From: Mycolicibacterium sp. CH28
GTDB taxonomy: Bacteria; Actinomycetota; Actinomycetes; Mycobacteriales; Mycobacteriaceae
Assembly: GCF_004745805.1 (NCBI RefSeq)
Contig: NZ_SRLQ01000001.1
Span: 570,110-634,109 of the forward strand
Direction of reading: 5' to 3'
Length of the DNA: 64,000 bases
The notes beneath the pieces are model-generated. The model ran no database searches, was not told the origin of the DNA, and was given only the letters and a program-made list of their open reading frames with translations. Below, piece after piece: positions 1-7,549 of the stretch. Each line of letters starts with the position of its first letter. Positions within the stretch are counted from its first letter, which is position 1. The translations under genes and the position numbers were made by a program.

Positions 1-798
1 CTGTCCGACCTCTACGACGTCCTCGGCGCCTTCACCCGCTTGGAGGGCATCCAAACCGAGTATGGCCCGGGGCAGGTGGAGACCAACCTGGTGTACACCG
101 ATGCGCTGCAGGCCGCCGATGACGGCGCGCGGCTGAAGTACGCCACCAAAGAGGTCGCCCGCAAGCACGGCAAGGTGGCCAGCTTCATGCCCAAGCCGTT
201 CTCCGAGCACTCGGGAAGCTCTGCGCACCTGCACATCTCGCTGTGGCGCGACGGGGAGCCGGCATTCGTCCCGGTGAACGGCCAGGAGAACGAGCTGGCC
301 CTGTTCGCCATCGCCGGACTGCTCGAGCACCTGCCGTCCATCACCCTGTTCGGGGCGCACTCGGTCAACGCCTACCGCCGCTACACGCCGGACTCGTTCG
401 CCCCGGACACCGTCAACTGGAGCCGGGACAACCGCAGCGCGGCGGTGCGGTCTCTGGTGGAGGAACAGCCGGGCGCGACCCGCATCGAACTGCGTTCGGG
501 CGCTTCGGACGCCAACCCGTACTGGCTGATCGCTTCGGCGCTGGCCGCGGTGGTCGCCGGGCTGGAAGCCGGCCGCCCGCCGGCGCCGGCCGGGTCGGGA
601 AACCTGTACGGCAAGGGTTCTCCGCTGCCCCAATCGTTGGGCACCGCACTGGAGCTGACCGCCCAGGACGACACCATCCAGGAGATCCTCGGCCCGGATT
701 CGGTGCTGGACTTCATCGCGATCGCTCGCAGCGAGTGGCAGGCCTACACCAGCCACGTCAGCGACTGGGAGCGCCAGCGTTACCTGACCACGTCATGA
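1..798 (+). CDS. glutamine synthetase family protein, C-terminal part (5' end outside window)
   Basis: The reading frame is open from base 1, so the start lies upstream; about 265 residues are visible. It is the catalytic C-terminal domain of a glutamine-synthetase-fold ligase: a block with NAYRRY, then RIELRSGASDANPYW, which match the ATP- and glutamate-binding core of the family. Enzymes of this fold ligate ammonia or an amine to glutamate using ATP. The divergence from housekeeping GlnA and the neighbours (sulfur/amine scavenging flavoproteins) suggest a gamma-glutamyl-amine or polyamine ligase rather than the main GlnA, but the substrate cannot be read from this fragment. Its stop overlaps the ATG of the next frame by four bases (ATGA), implying co-translation. 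Confidence 0.85.
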   Translation: MSDLYDVLGAFTRLEGIQTEYGPGQVETNLVYTDALQAADDGARLKYATKEVARKHGKVASFMPKPFSEHSGSSAHLHISLWRDGEPAFVPVNGQENELALFAIAGLLEHLPSITLFGAHSVNAYRRYTPDSFAPDTVNWSRDNRSAAVRSLVEEQPGATRIELRSGASDANPYWLIASALAAVVAGLEAGRPPAPAGSGNLYGKGSPLPQSLGTALELTAQDDTIQEILGPDSVLDFIAIARSEWQAYTSHVSDWERQRYLTTS

Positions 799-1052
799 GC
801 GGCCCACGATTCGGGGTGTGGGCGCCGGTGTACGGCAATCACGGCGCCCGCCTGCACCCGGACGACCTTCCGGATGCCAGCTATCGGTGCACCCGCGACC
901 TGCTGGCCGGCCTGGTCGGCAGTTACGAGCAGGTGATCGAACGCATCGACGCCTTCCACGAAGCCGGCATTGACCTGTTCATGCTGCAGTTCCAGCCGAT
1001 CGAATCCGAGCTGGACCGTTTCGCCGACCACATCATCAGCCACTACCGCTGA
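795..1052 (+). pseudogene. internally deleted FMN-dependent dimethylsulfone monooxygenase (SfnG-like) remnant
   Basis: This 85-residue frame begins like an SfnG/LLM-class flavin-dependent monooxygenase (FGVWAPVYGNHGARLHPDD) and ends like its extreme C-terminus (EQVIERIDAFHEAGIDLFML, then ELDRFADHIISHYR). The usual enzyme is about 350-370 residues, so roughly 280 residues of the TIM-barrel core are missing. The junction is near residue 33 (CTRDLL/AGLVGS). The deletion kept the frame, so a short protein could still be made, but it would lack the flavin and substrate sites. It is coupled by ATGA to the upstream ligase and lies 17 bp before an SfnB/DszC-like gene, the expected partner in sulfone/sulfonate use. 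Function is probably lost. Confidence 0.75.
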
Positions 1053-1069
1053 AAGGCGTTCCACCCCTT

Positions 1070-2323
1070 ATGACCGTCACAGCCGAGACGTCCGAAACCA
1101 TCCACCCCGTGGCTCCCCGCCGGCCGTTCACCAGTGAGCCGCTGGGCGGCTCACCGGCGCAGCGACTGGACCGGCTCACCGCGGTGGTCGACGATCTGCG
1201 CCGCGCCGATCCCGCCGCCGAACGCGATCGCGTGTTGCAGTATGACGCCGTTGAGGCCATTCGCCGGACCGGCGTGCTGACCCTGCGGGTGCCGACGCGC
1301 TACGGTGGGCCGGGAGGTTCGGTTCGCGACGTGCTCACCGCGGTGATCCGAATCGCGCGCGGAAGTTCCAATGTGGCGCAAGCCCTTCGGCCGCATTTCG
1401 GATTGGCCGAGCGGCTGCTGAGTAATCGCGCCGTCGAAGCCGAACGACTGGAGTGGTACCCGCGCGTCAACGCCGGGGTGATCGTGGGAAATGCGATCAC
1501 CGACGCCAAGGGCAAAGCACCCTCGGGTGCGGACACCACGTTGCTCGCCGACGGTGACGGGGTGCTGCGGCTCAACGGCTACAAGTTCTATTCCACGGGA
1601 ACGCTTTTCGCCGACCTGATCGCCGTCTCGGCCAGCGACGCCCAGGGCCGGGACCTGCAAGCGATCGTGCCGGCCAACCGTGACGGGGTCGAGTTGTTCG
1701 ACGACTGGGAGGGCTTCGGCCAGCGCACCACCGCCAGCGGCGGCACCCGGTTCACCAACGTCGAAGTGCTGCCGCACGAGGTCACCACCGTCTCCGACGG
1801 CAATCACCTCGGTCACAGCACTGCGTTCTTGCAGCTGTACCTGGCCGCGGTGGCGGCGGGCATTGCCGCGGCGGCCCGCGACGATGCCGTCTGGTACGTG
1901 CAGACCAAGGCGCGGCCGGCCGCTCACTCGTTGGCTGACACCGCAACCGGCGATCCGTTCACCTTGCATGCGGTGGGGGAGATCGCCGCCCACGCGTCGG
2001 CGGCCGAGGCGCTGGTGCTCAACGCCGCCGACGTGCTCGATGCGCTGGTCGATTCCGGACGTATCGACGACGCCGAGGAGCTGGCCCGGGTCGCGGTCGT
2101 CGTCGCCGAGGCGCAGTTGATCGCCGAGCGGCTGACCCTGACCGCGGCCGAGCGGCTGTTCGACACCGGCGGTGCCTCGGCGACGGCGCGCGCGCTCAAC
2201 CTCGACCGGCACTGGCGCAATGTGCGCACGGTGTCCACCCACAACCCGCTGGCCTACAAGGCCCACGTGGCGGGCAACTACGCGGTCAACGGGGTCTGGC
2301 CGCCGGCCAACGGATACTTCTGA
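1070..2323 (+). CDS. acyl-CoA dehydrogenase-fold flavin monooxygenase, SfnB/DszC-like
   Basis: The 417-residue protein has the acyl-CoA dehydrogenase fold: an N-terminal helical domain (about 25-140), the middle beta domain with GYKFYSTGTLFADLIAVSA, and a C-terminal helical bundle ending RHWRNVRTVSTHNPLAYK. The RNVRTVSTHNP stretch and the lack of the usual catalytic glutamate context are typical of the SfnB/DszC branch, flavin-dependent monooxygenases that use FMNH2 and O2 on organosulfur or amine substrates, not acyl-CoA dehydrogenases. It follows the SfnG remnant by 17 bp. With SfnG lost, SfnB may act alone or be drifting. The stop abuts the stop of the convergent DUF2237 gene with no spacing. 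Confidence 0.8.
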   Translation: MTVTAETSETIHPVAPRRPFTSEPLGGSPAQRLDRLTAVVDDLRRADPAAERDRVLQYDAVEAIRRTGVLTLRVPTRYGGPGGSVRDVLTAVIRIARGSSNVAQALRPHFGLAERLLSNRAVEAERLEWYPRVNAGVIVGNAITDAKGKAPSGADTTLLADGDGVLRLNGYKFYSTGTLFADLIAVSASDAQGRDLQAIVPANRDGVELFDDWEGFGQRTTASGGTRFTNVEVLPHEVTTVSDGNHLGHSTAFLQLYLAAVAAGIAAAARDDAVWYVQTKARPAAHSLADTATGDPFTLHAVGEIAAHASAAEALVLNAADVLDALVDSGRIDDAEELARVAVVVAEAQLIAERLTLTAAERLFDTGGASATARALNLDRHWRNVRTVSTHNPLAYKAHVAGNYAVNGVWPPANGYF

Positions 2324-2710
2324 TCACAACCCGCCCAGGTCGTCGGGCACGTCGACGGCATAGGCCTGCAGTGTGGCCAGGGGGACGACCTCCACGGTCC
2401 GTTCGTGTGTACAGGCCAGCACCACCGGTGCGGCCCGGCCGTCGGCGTGGGCGCGCAACCAGTTCAGCGCCGTGACGCACCAGCGGTCGCCGGGGACCAG
2501 GCCCGGGAAGCGATACTGCGGCATCGGGGTCGACAGGTCGTTACCGATGGACCGTTGGTGCTCGAGGAAGTCGGTGGTCACCACGGCACAGATCGTGTGC
2601 CGGCCGGCGTCTTCCGGGCCCGTCGAACAGCAGCCGTCCCGATAGAACCCGGTCAGCGGATCGGTTCCGCACGGCTCCAGGGGGCCGCCGAGCACGTTGC
2701 GATCAGCCAT
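2324..2710 (-). CDS. DUF2237 family protein
   Basis: A 128-residue protein that starts MADRNVLGGPLEPC and contains TGFYRDGCCSTGPED, HTICAVVT, FLEHQRSIGNDLSTP and PGDRWCVTALNWLRA, the conserved blocks of DUF2237. This is a small, cysteine-containing soluble family found widely in bacteria, with no established reaction. No signal peptide or membrane segment is visible. The start ATG is 24 bp downstream of the stop of the VTT-domain gene on the same strand, so the two could share a transcript. Function unknown. Confidence 0.85.
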   Translation of the reverse strand: MADRNVLGGPLEPCGTDPLTGFYRDGCCSTGPEDAGRHTICAVVTTDFLEHQRSIGNDLSTPMPQYRFPGLVPGDRWCVTALNWLRAHADGRAAPVVLACTHERTVEVVPLATLQAYAVDVPDDLGGL

Positions 2711-2734
2711 GGTGCCAGTATCCAGGGTCCCGGC

Positions 2735-3448
2735 TCAGTCCTCAGGCCGGGCCCCGCGCGGTGGGCGGTCACGGGACCGCCACCCCCGATAGCCGCGGTG
2801 CGCCGCCAACGCCCCGACGATGGCGGTGGCACACCAGACCGCGATCGCCGCGTAGGCCAGCGGGGAGGACAGGTCCGAGATCGACGCGCCCAACGCGGTG
2901 TAGACGAACGCACGCGGCGCCGAGCCGATAAAGGCCCCGATAGCCATCTGCCACAACGGCATTCCGAAGGCTCCGAAGGCGTAGGAGGCCATCGCGTCGG
3001 AGATGCCCGGGATGAATCGCTGGCCGACGACCGCCCACAGCCCGCGTCGCTGGATCTGCGCGTCGATTCGTCCCGACCATTCGGCACCGAGGAGCACACG
3101 CGCGCTGTCCCGGCCGGCGTGCCTGCCGACCAGGGCGGCGATGGTCGCGGTGGTTACCGTGGAGCCCAACGTCACGAAAGTGCCCAGCACCGGACCGAAC
3201 AGCACCCCGCTGCCGGCCGCCAGCAGTGGTCCGGGGACGAACACCGCGGCCAGCACCGCCGACACCGCAAGATAGGCAACGGGAGCGACGGGTCCGGTCG
3301 CCGACACCGCATCCCGGATCTGTCCGACGTCGATCACCCGTGAAATGGCGACCAGATAGAACAGGCCCAGCAGGAACGCGGCGAACAGAGCGAGGCGCAG
3401 GACATGTGGCCACCGGCGCGGTGCGGCGGGACCGGAGTTGTCGACCAT
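2735..3448 (-). CDS. VTT/SNARE-associated (TVP38/TMEM64, DedA-like) membrane protein
   Basis: A 237-residue polytopic membrane protein. The first membrane segment is near residues 16-34, followed by the VTT core: a hydrophobic stretch with FVPGPLLAAGSGVLFGP (re-entrant loop with the conserved glycine/proline pattern), GRHAGRD, then GQRFIPGISDAMASYAFGAF and GSAPRAFVYTALG. Members of this superfamily are thought to move or scramble lipids or act with the proton motive force; the exact job in mycobacteria is not settled. It starts directly next to the stop of the thioesterase gene (zero spacing), so HxlR, thioesterase, VTT protein and perhaps DUF2237 look like one minus-strand transcript. Confidence 0.82.
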   Translation of the reverse strand: MVDNSGPAAPRRWPHVLRLALFAAFLLGLFYLVAISRVIDVGQIRDAVSATGPVAPVAYLAVSAVLAAVFVPGPLLAAGSGVLFGPVLGTFVTLGSTVTTATIAALVGRHAGRDSARVLLGAEWSGRIDAQIQRRGLWAVVGQRFIPGISDAMASYAFGAFGMPLWQMAIGAFIGSAPRAFVYTALGASISDLSSPLAYAAIAVWCATAIVGALAAHRGYRGWRSRDRPPRGARPED

Positions 3449-4255
3449 TCAGCCTTTGTAGTAGACGATCTGGTGACTGGTGGCCAGCAGTGTCGCGTCG
3501 CGGCCCCAAATCTGTGCGGTCTGGTCAAAGTACCCGCGCGCAAAACGCTGGGCGTGGGCGCTGGCCAGGACGAATTCGGCGCCCTGCCGAGCCAGTTCGG
3601 CACCGTCGACATGGAAGTAGGTCGTCAACGAGATGGTGCCGGCCGGCAGCATGCGCCCACGGCGCAGAAACACCCGCGGATAGAACACGTCGGTGAGCGC
3701 ACTGAGCGCGGCGAAGTCGAGTGTCCGGGCGGGGCGCTGCCGCACCCACAGCGTCGTGGTGGACGACGCGCTTTCTTCCGGGCTGGTTGGGATCTCGCCC
3801 TGCGCGTAGCGCATCTCGTAGTTGCTCATCCAGCGAATACCTTCGGGAAGTATTGCGGGCGGCAGGCTTTCGGGCTCTGGTACCGCGGGCATCAACACTT
3901 CGGTGTCAGACCATGCGTCGCGACGGACCCCGAAGACGGCGCTGGCGGTGGTGGTCGGGCCGTGCTCTTGGACCACCTCGGCGGTCCAGTGCTGGTTGGT
4001 CCGGTTGGTGCGAATGGCGCGGACGGTGACGTCGAAGCTGCCGTCGCTGATCGGGGCGAGGTAGTTGACGTTCAGAGCGACGGGGTCACCGATCCGCTCC
4101 GGGTGGCACTCGATCGCCCGCACGATCGCGGCGGCCGTCACCCCACCAAACGGGCCGACCATGTTCGCGTACTCCGGGGTGGTCTGGCCGATGTAGTGCC
4201 CGACACCGTTGTCGGCCAAGCTGATTGCGGTGTCGAAGGAGTGCGTTGTGGTCAT
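3449..4255 (-). CDS. acyl-CoA thioesterase, double hotdog (TesB-like) family
   Basis: The 268-residue protein has two hotdog halves. The first carries GHYIGQTTPEYANMVGPFGG and the helix AAAIVRAIECHPE, then the strand GDPVALNVNYLAPI; the second ends AQIWGRDATLLATSHQIVYY. The second half's HGRDG-like segment is typical of thioesterases that hydrolyse acyl-CoA or remove stalled acyl groups. The chosen start is the ATG at 4255, which overlaps the stop of the HxlR gene as ATGA; the longer upstream frame is just HxlR antisense phase. Coupling to a regulator suggests inducible fatty-acid or aromatic acyl-CoA turnover; the substrate is unknown. Confidence 0.82.
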   Translation of the reverse strand: MTTTHSFDTAISLADNGVGHYIGQTTPEYANMVGPFGGVTAAAIVRAIECHPERIGDPVALNVNYLAPISDGSFDVTVRAIRTNRTNQHWTAEVVQEHGPTTTASAVFGVRRDAWSDTEVLMPAVPEPESLPPAILPEGIRWMSNYEMRYAQGEIPTSPEESASSTTTLWVRQRPARTLDFAALSALTDVFYPRVFLRRGRMLPAGTISLTTYFHVDGAELARQGAEFVLASAHAQRFARGYFDQTAQIWGRDATLLATSHQIVYYKG

Positions 4256-4752
4256 CGTGTCGCCTCTCGGGTCTTGGCGGGTCGCGCACCCGGTCCGGGT
4301 CGCGGCTCGGTGTCGAAGGCGGTCAGCGGGGTTTGGTCGGCGCTGCATCGCAGCGTCAGCTCGACGGGATGTCCGCAGTCGCGATGGAGGACTGTGACCG
4401 GTGGCCCGGCGGGATCAGCCTCCCACTTGTCGCCCCACTGCATCAGGGCGATCACGGCCGGCAACAGGTCGCGGCCCTTTTCGGTCAGGCGGTATTCCTG
4501 GCGTTCGCGCTGGCCGGGTTCTCGGTACGGCACCCGTCGCAATACGCCCGCCGCGACCAGGGCGTTGAGCCGATCGGTCAAGATCTGTCGGGGACAGCCC
4601 ACGCGGGCCTGGAATCGGTCGAAGCGTCGCGCGCCGTAGAAGGCCTCCCGCAGGACCAGGAGCGTCCACTTCTCGCCGACGATGTCCAGCGCCCGCTTGA
4701 CCGAACAGATCTCGGCGCTGATCAGGTCACGGTCGGCGGGCACGAGCGCCAC
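4252..4752 (-). CDS. HxlR-family winged-helix transcriptional regulator
   Basis: A 166-residue protein with an HxlR domain at about residues 12-110: CSVKRALDIVGEKWTLLVLR, then FDRFQARVGCPRQILTDRLN (recognition helix region) and a wing with EYRLTEKGRDLLP. A short C-terminal extension has HRDCGHPVELTLRC, found in HxlR proteins of actinobacteria. The GTG at 4752 is used here; a GTG three codons on (4743) has a better AGGGTGG Shine-Dalgarno and may be the real start. It is translationally coupled to the thioesterase and has an inverted repeat 9 bp upstream that could be its own operator. The inducer is unknown. Confidence 0.88.
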   Translation of the reverse strand: MALVPADRDLISAEICSVKRALDIVGEKWTLLVLREAFYGARRFDRFQARVGCPRQILTDRLNALVAAGVLRRVPYREPGQRERQEYRLTEKGRDLLPAVIALMQWGDKWEADPAGPPVTVLHRDCGHPVELTLRCSADQTPLTAFDTEPRPGPGARPAKTREATR

Positions 4753-4760
4753 CCTAGCAG

Positions 4761-4777
4761 AGTCTGAATTCTAGACT
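4761..4777. promoter_or_regulatory. candidate HxlR autoregulatory operator
   Basis: An AT-rich inverted repeat, AGTCT and AGACT arms around GAATTCT, lies just upstream of the HxlR start in an otherwise GC-rich region. On the minus strand it contains TAGAAT, a plausible -10 hexamer, so a bound dimer would block the promoter. Assignment as the HxlR site is inference. Confidence 0.4.
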
Positions 4778-4816
4778 TAGATGGGGTGAACGTCGCCCCA
4801 GCGTCTCGGCGAACGC

Positions 4817-4842
4817 CGAGCGTGACTACGGAACGACGCTCG
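4817..4842 (-). terminator. hairpin after the DUF4185 gene
   Basis: Arms CGAGCGT and ACGCTCG (7 bp) with a 12-nt loop sit 20 bp past the DUF4185 stop in its direction of transcription. A second overlapping stem (CTCGGCG/CGCCGAG, 4805-4820) adjoins it. There is no T-run, as is common for mycobacterial terminators. Confidence 0.45.
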
Positions 4843-4862
4843 AAGCCAACTGTGCTACGGGG

Positions 4863-6746
4863 CTAGACCAGCGTGGTCTTCAGCGGGCTGAGGTCGGTCT
4901 TCATCAGCGCGACGTTGTAGTTGCCCCACAACGACATGTTCCAGTACAGCGTGCTCACGTCGGGATTGTCGTTGTTGTCGACCAGCTTTCCGGTGCCGGA
5001 CCACGGGTGGATCATGGGCGCGTACAGCCCCGGGTACTGTGCCGAGGTCGCCACCGTGATCGGCGCGGACCACTGGCCGTTGGGCTCGTCGGCATAGCGC
5101 AGCTGCACGTTGTTGTTGCCGTCGGCGTACATCATCACGTACTTGCCCAGGTAGTCGTTGTACTGCACCGACATCTCGCTGACGTTGCCGCCGGTCTTGG
5201 CGCCGAAGAGACCGCCGAGGTAGCCGCCCAGCACGTTGGGGTCGTTGGCCCAGTCGATGATGGGGCCGAAAAGGCCTGCCGAGTGGGTGGAATCGCCGAT
5301 GATCGGGGTGGCGGCCACCGGCTTGCCGGTTACCCAGTCGGTGCCGTTCCAGTACTGGTACTGGGACAAATCGGTGACATTGTCGACAGCGACTCGGGAC
5401 AGATATGCCGAGCCGGCGCGGCCCGATGGCGTCCCGAACGCGTAGAGGTACTGGGTTCCGCCGGGGGCGACCTGGTCGGTGGGTTCCAGCACGTAGCCTG
5501 CCTGCTGGAAATTCTGACTACCGGGGACGTACGGCGTGGACGAGCCGAACCAGCTCGCCGAGCGGATCGTCGAGGGCACAATGACCCACTTGTCGGTGGC
5601 TTGGTCGTACATCGAGATCGCCGAGTAGTTGGTGGTCCACCGGCCGGGGGTGTCCCAGGACTTGACCGACATGTAGTTCACGTACTGCTGGTTCAGTACC
5701 GAAACGGCAGAGGTCGGGATATTGGTGACCTCGGAGCCGAGGAACGGGAACAGTGCGCTGCGTGCGCTGGGGATGAACTGATAGGCGTAGCCGGTCGGCA
5801 ATAGGCTCAGCCCGTTGGTCAGGTTGGTGTCGGTGCTCAGCAACAGGACGTTGGAGCGCCAGTCGCCGGTCATGTTCGGCCCGCTGAAGGTGTCGCCAAA
5901 GGCGATCTGGATCTTGCCGGTGAGCTCGTTCTCCCACATGATCCCCAGGTCGGTGCCCCAGATCCCGAAGCCGGCAGTGTTGTTGGTCTGTGGCCACCCG
6001 ATGCCGGGATAGACGTTGTTGGCCTGGCCGGTCACCCAGCCGACCGGAGCCGAACTCAGACTGCTCGGCGTAGAGGTCACCACGGCTGAGGTCAATGTCG
6101 CGGTTTGGGTGGCGGCTGAGCCCGACGAGGTGGCGGCGGTAGAGCTGGTTTCGATTTCGCGTCGTGCCGCTGCAGCCAACGCGGAATGGCCGAGGCCTGA
6201 ATCCCCGGTGGGGGACACCGGGGATTTACCCGACGCGCCGAGCCCGACCGCGGAGACCAGTTCGGCGACCACTGGCGCGACGCTGGGTTGGGCAGCGGGA
6301 GTAACCGCGCTGGCCTGCGGCGCCACGGTCGCCGGGGTGGGGGTTGGGGCTGTGGTGGCGGCGTCCGACGGGGCGGCTGCGGCACTTCGCGCGGCCCGGC
6401 TGCGTCCTTCGGTGGCGCCGACACCCGTCGGCGCACTTCCTGGCGCCGATCCGGTGCCGCGCCGGCCGGTGGCCTTCTGCGACGCGCGCGACGACGATGC
6501 CGATGCCGTCGGGGATGTCGACGGGTTGGCGGGCTTCGAGGGGTTCACCGATTTTGCCGGCGAGGACGACCCGGTGCCCGATGAGCCGGGCGTGGACGAT
6601 CCCGCCGGTGAGCCGGAATTTCCCGAGTCCGAGGAGTCGGCCCAGGCTGCGCCCGCACCGCCGAGGATGGCTACTCCGACTCCGAGGGCGATCGCCAACC
6701 CGCCGAGGCGACCCACATATGCGGAGGCATTCTTTGTTGGACCCAT
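4863..6746 (-). CDS. secreted DUF4185 domain protein
   Basis: A 627-residue exported protein. Residues 1-36 are a signal peptide with a long hydrophobic core ending near AGAAWA. Residues about 37-200 are low-complexity Ser/Ala/Pro/Thr-rich. From about 235 onward lies a DUF4185 domain (beta-propeller-like) with AGFGIWGTDLGIMWEN, KIQIAFGDTFSGPNMTGDWRSN, and a C-terminal MIHPWSGTGKL. DUF4185 proteins are common mycobacterial secreted proteins, likely cell-envelope glycan binding or hydrolysing, but with no proven reaction. The start at 6746 is preferred over 6788 because AGGGG stands 8 nt upstream. The same layout of signal peptide plus Ser/Ala-rich spacer occurs in the phosphoesterase at 47.4 kb. 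Confidence 0.85.
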   Translation of the reverse strand: MGPTKNASAYVGRLGGLAIALGVGVAILGGAGAAWADSSDSGNSGSPAGSSTPGSSGTGSSSPAKSVNPSKPANPSTSPTASASSSRASQKATGRRGTGSAPGSAPTGVGATEGRSRAARSAAAAPSDAATTAPTPTPATVAPQASAVTPAAQPSVAPVVAELVSAVGLGASGKSPVSPTGDSGLGHSALAAAARREIETSSTAATSSGSAATQTATLTSAVVTSTPSSLSSAPVGWVTGQANNVYPGIGWPQTNNTAGFGIWGTDLGIMWENELTGKIQIAFGDTFSGPNMTGDWRSNVLLLSTDTNLTNGLSLLPTGYAYQFIPSARSALFPFLGSEVTNIPTSAVSVLNQQYVNYMSVKSWDTPGRWTTNYSAISMYDQATDKWVIVPSTIRSASWFGSSTPYVPGSQNFQQAGYVLEPTDQVAPGGTQYLYAFGTPSGRAGSAYLSRVAVDNVTDLSQYQYWNGTDWVTGKPVAATPIIGDSTHSAGLFGPIIDWANDPNVLGGYLGGLFGAKTGGNVSEMSVQYNDYLGKYVMMYADGNNNVQLRYADEPNGQWSAPITVATSAQYPGLYAPMIHPWSGTGKLVDNNDNPDVSTLYWNMSLWGNYNVALMKTDLSPLKTTLV

Positions 6747-7181
6747 CACATCCACCCCTGTCGGCTCAGTTCGCGTCACCGACACCATCGCAAACCCCCC
6801 GGCATGCGTATTACGCCAATGCGGTCAGTGCCTGACCAGACGCTACCGCATCTGGCAAACCTCAGGGTTCACTCTGGCCACCGGCCCGCAAACAAATTTT
6901 CCCGTCCTGGGTTGCCCAGGAACTCACCCGTCTTGGGGATCACCGCCTGCAGCGCCTCGAGCGGGCGAATCATCACCTTGACTGCCGCGATCGTGCCGTC
7001 GTCCTCCTGCGTATTCGGAGCTACTCGGTGTCGCACGGATCCCTCTGGCAAACCCACAGCGAGTTGACTGTGGATTGTCACCTTGTCTGAATCGTGGCAG
7101 CATCTCCTGTTTGAACGGGCATTCGGGCCCATCTAAGGCCTCCGGCGAGGGCGCGATCGCCGCCTTTCTCTAGGAAATTCC
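6747..7181. other. intergenic region between divergent DUF4185 and lipoprotein genes
   Basis: 435 bp holding the divergent promoters of the two secreted-protein genes. AGGAAATTCC before 7182 gives the ribosome site for the lipoprotein. A minus-strand open frame at 6869-7132 has poor third-position GC and no family resemblance. No convincing operator or RNA gene seen. Confidence 0.5.
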
Positions 7182-7442
7182 ATGACATCGCCGTTTCTCG
7201 GCGCGCGCCTTACTGCAGTTGTCGGTAGCGCCGCTCTCATCGCATTGGTTTCGCTCGTCTCGGCATGCGGAAACAGCGCCGACGAGGCTCCATCGAGCCC
7301 GAGCACCTCGATCTCGGTGTCGCCCACCGAGAAGGCAATCAATCCCACCGAAGGCAACAAGTTCACCCCCACGATGGTGGCGCCCCCGGCTCCGACCATG
7401 CCGGCTGGTACGCACCATCACGGACTCAACGGTCTGCCGTAA
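7182..7442 (+). CDS. small proline-rich lipoprotein
   Basis: An 86-residue protein with a lipoprotein signal: hydrophobic residues 8-26 and the lipobox LVSAC, with the acylated cysteine at residue 29. The mature part is short and Ser/Thr/Pro-rich and ends in a histidine-containing tail (TMPAGTHHHGLNG), so it is probably an unstructured surface peptide; the HHH could bind metal. AGGA lies 8 nt upstream of the ATG. No domain is recognised. It may be transcribed with the fatty acyl-AMP ligase 107 bp downstream, although that gene seems to have its own promoter. Confidence 0.65.
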   Translation: MTSPFLGARLTAVVGSAALIALVSLVSACGNSADEAPSSPSTSISVSPTEKAINPTEGNKFTPTMVAPPAPTMPAGTHHHGLNGLP

Positions 7443-7513
7443 GGCGCGCTCGATCGCGATGTGACCAGGACCTTGCGGACACGCCGCGGTGACGGGTATT
7501 ACAGGCTTCCGAT

Positions 7514-7543
7514 ACCGTCTTTAGCAAGACGGTCTAATAATGT
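7514..7543 (+). promoter_or_regulatory. inverted repeat and -10 box upstream of the acyl-AMP ligase
   Basis: ACCGTCTT and AAGACGGT (perfect 8-bp arms, 4-nt loop, 7514-7533) are followed by TAATGT at 7538-7543, a good mycobacterial -10 box, 6 nt before the ATG at 7550. The repeat covers where the -35 would be, as expected of a repressor site; AGACGGTCT (7527-7535) is itself palindromic and recalls TetR operators. Confidence 0.45.
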
Positions 7544-7549
7544 CGGGGG

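Noticed and set aside
3404..4639. 411-codon plus-strand frame opposite the thioesterase and HxlR genes
   Set aside because: Shadow frame; real genes have conserved domains on the minus strand.
6869..7132. Minus-strand 87-codon frame in the DUF4185-lipoprotein gap
   Set aside because: Weak third-position GC, no ribosome site, no recognisable domain.
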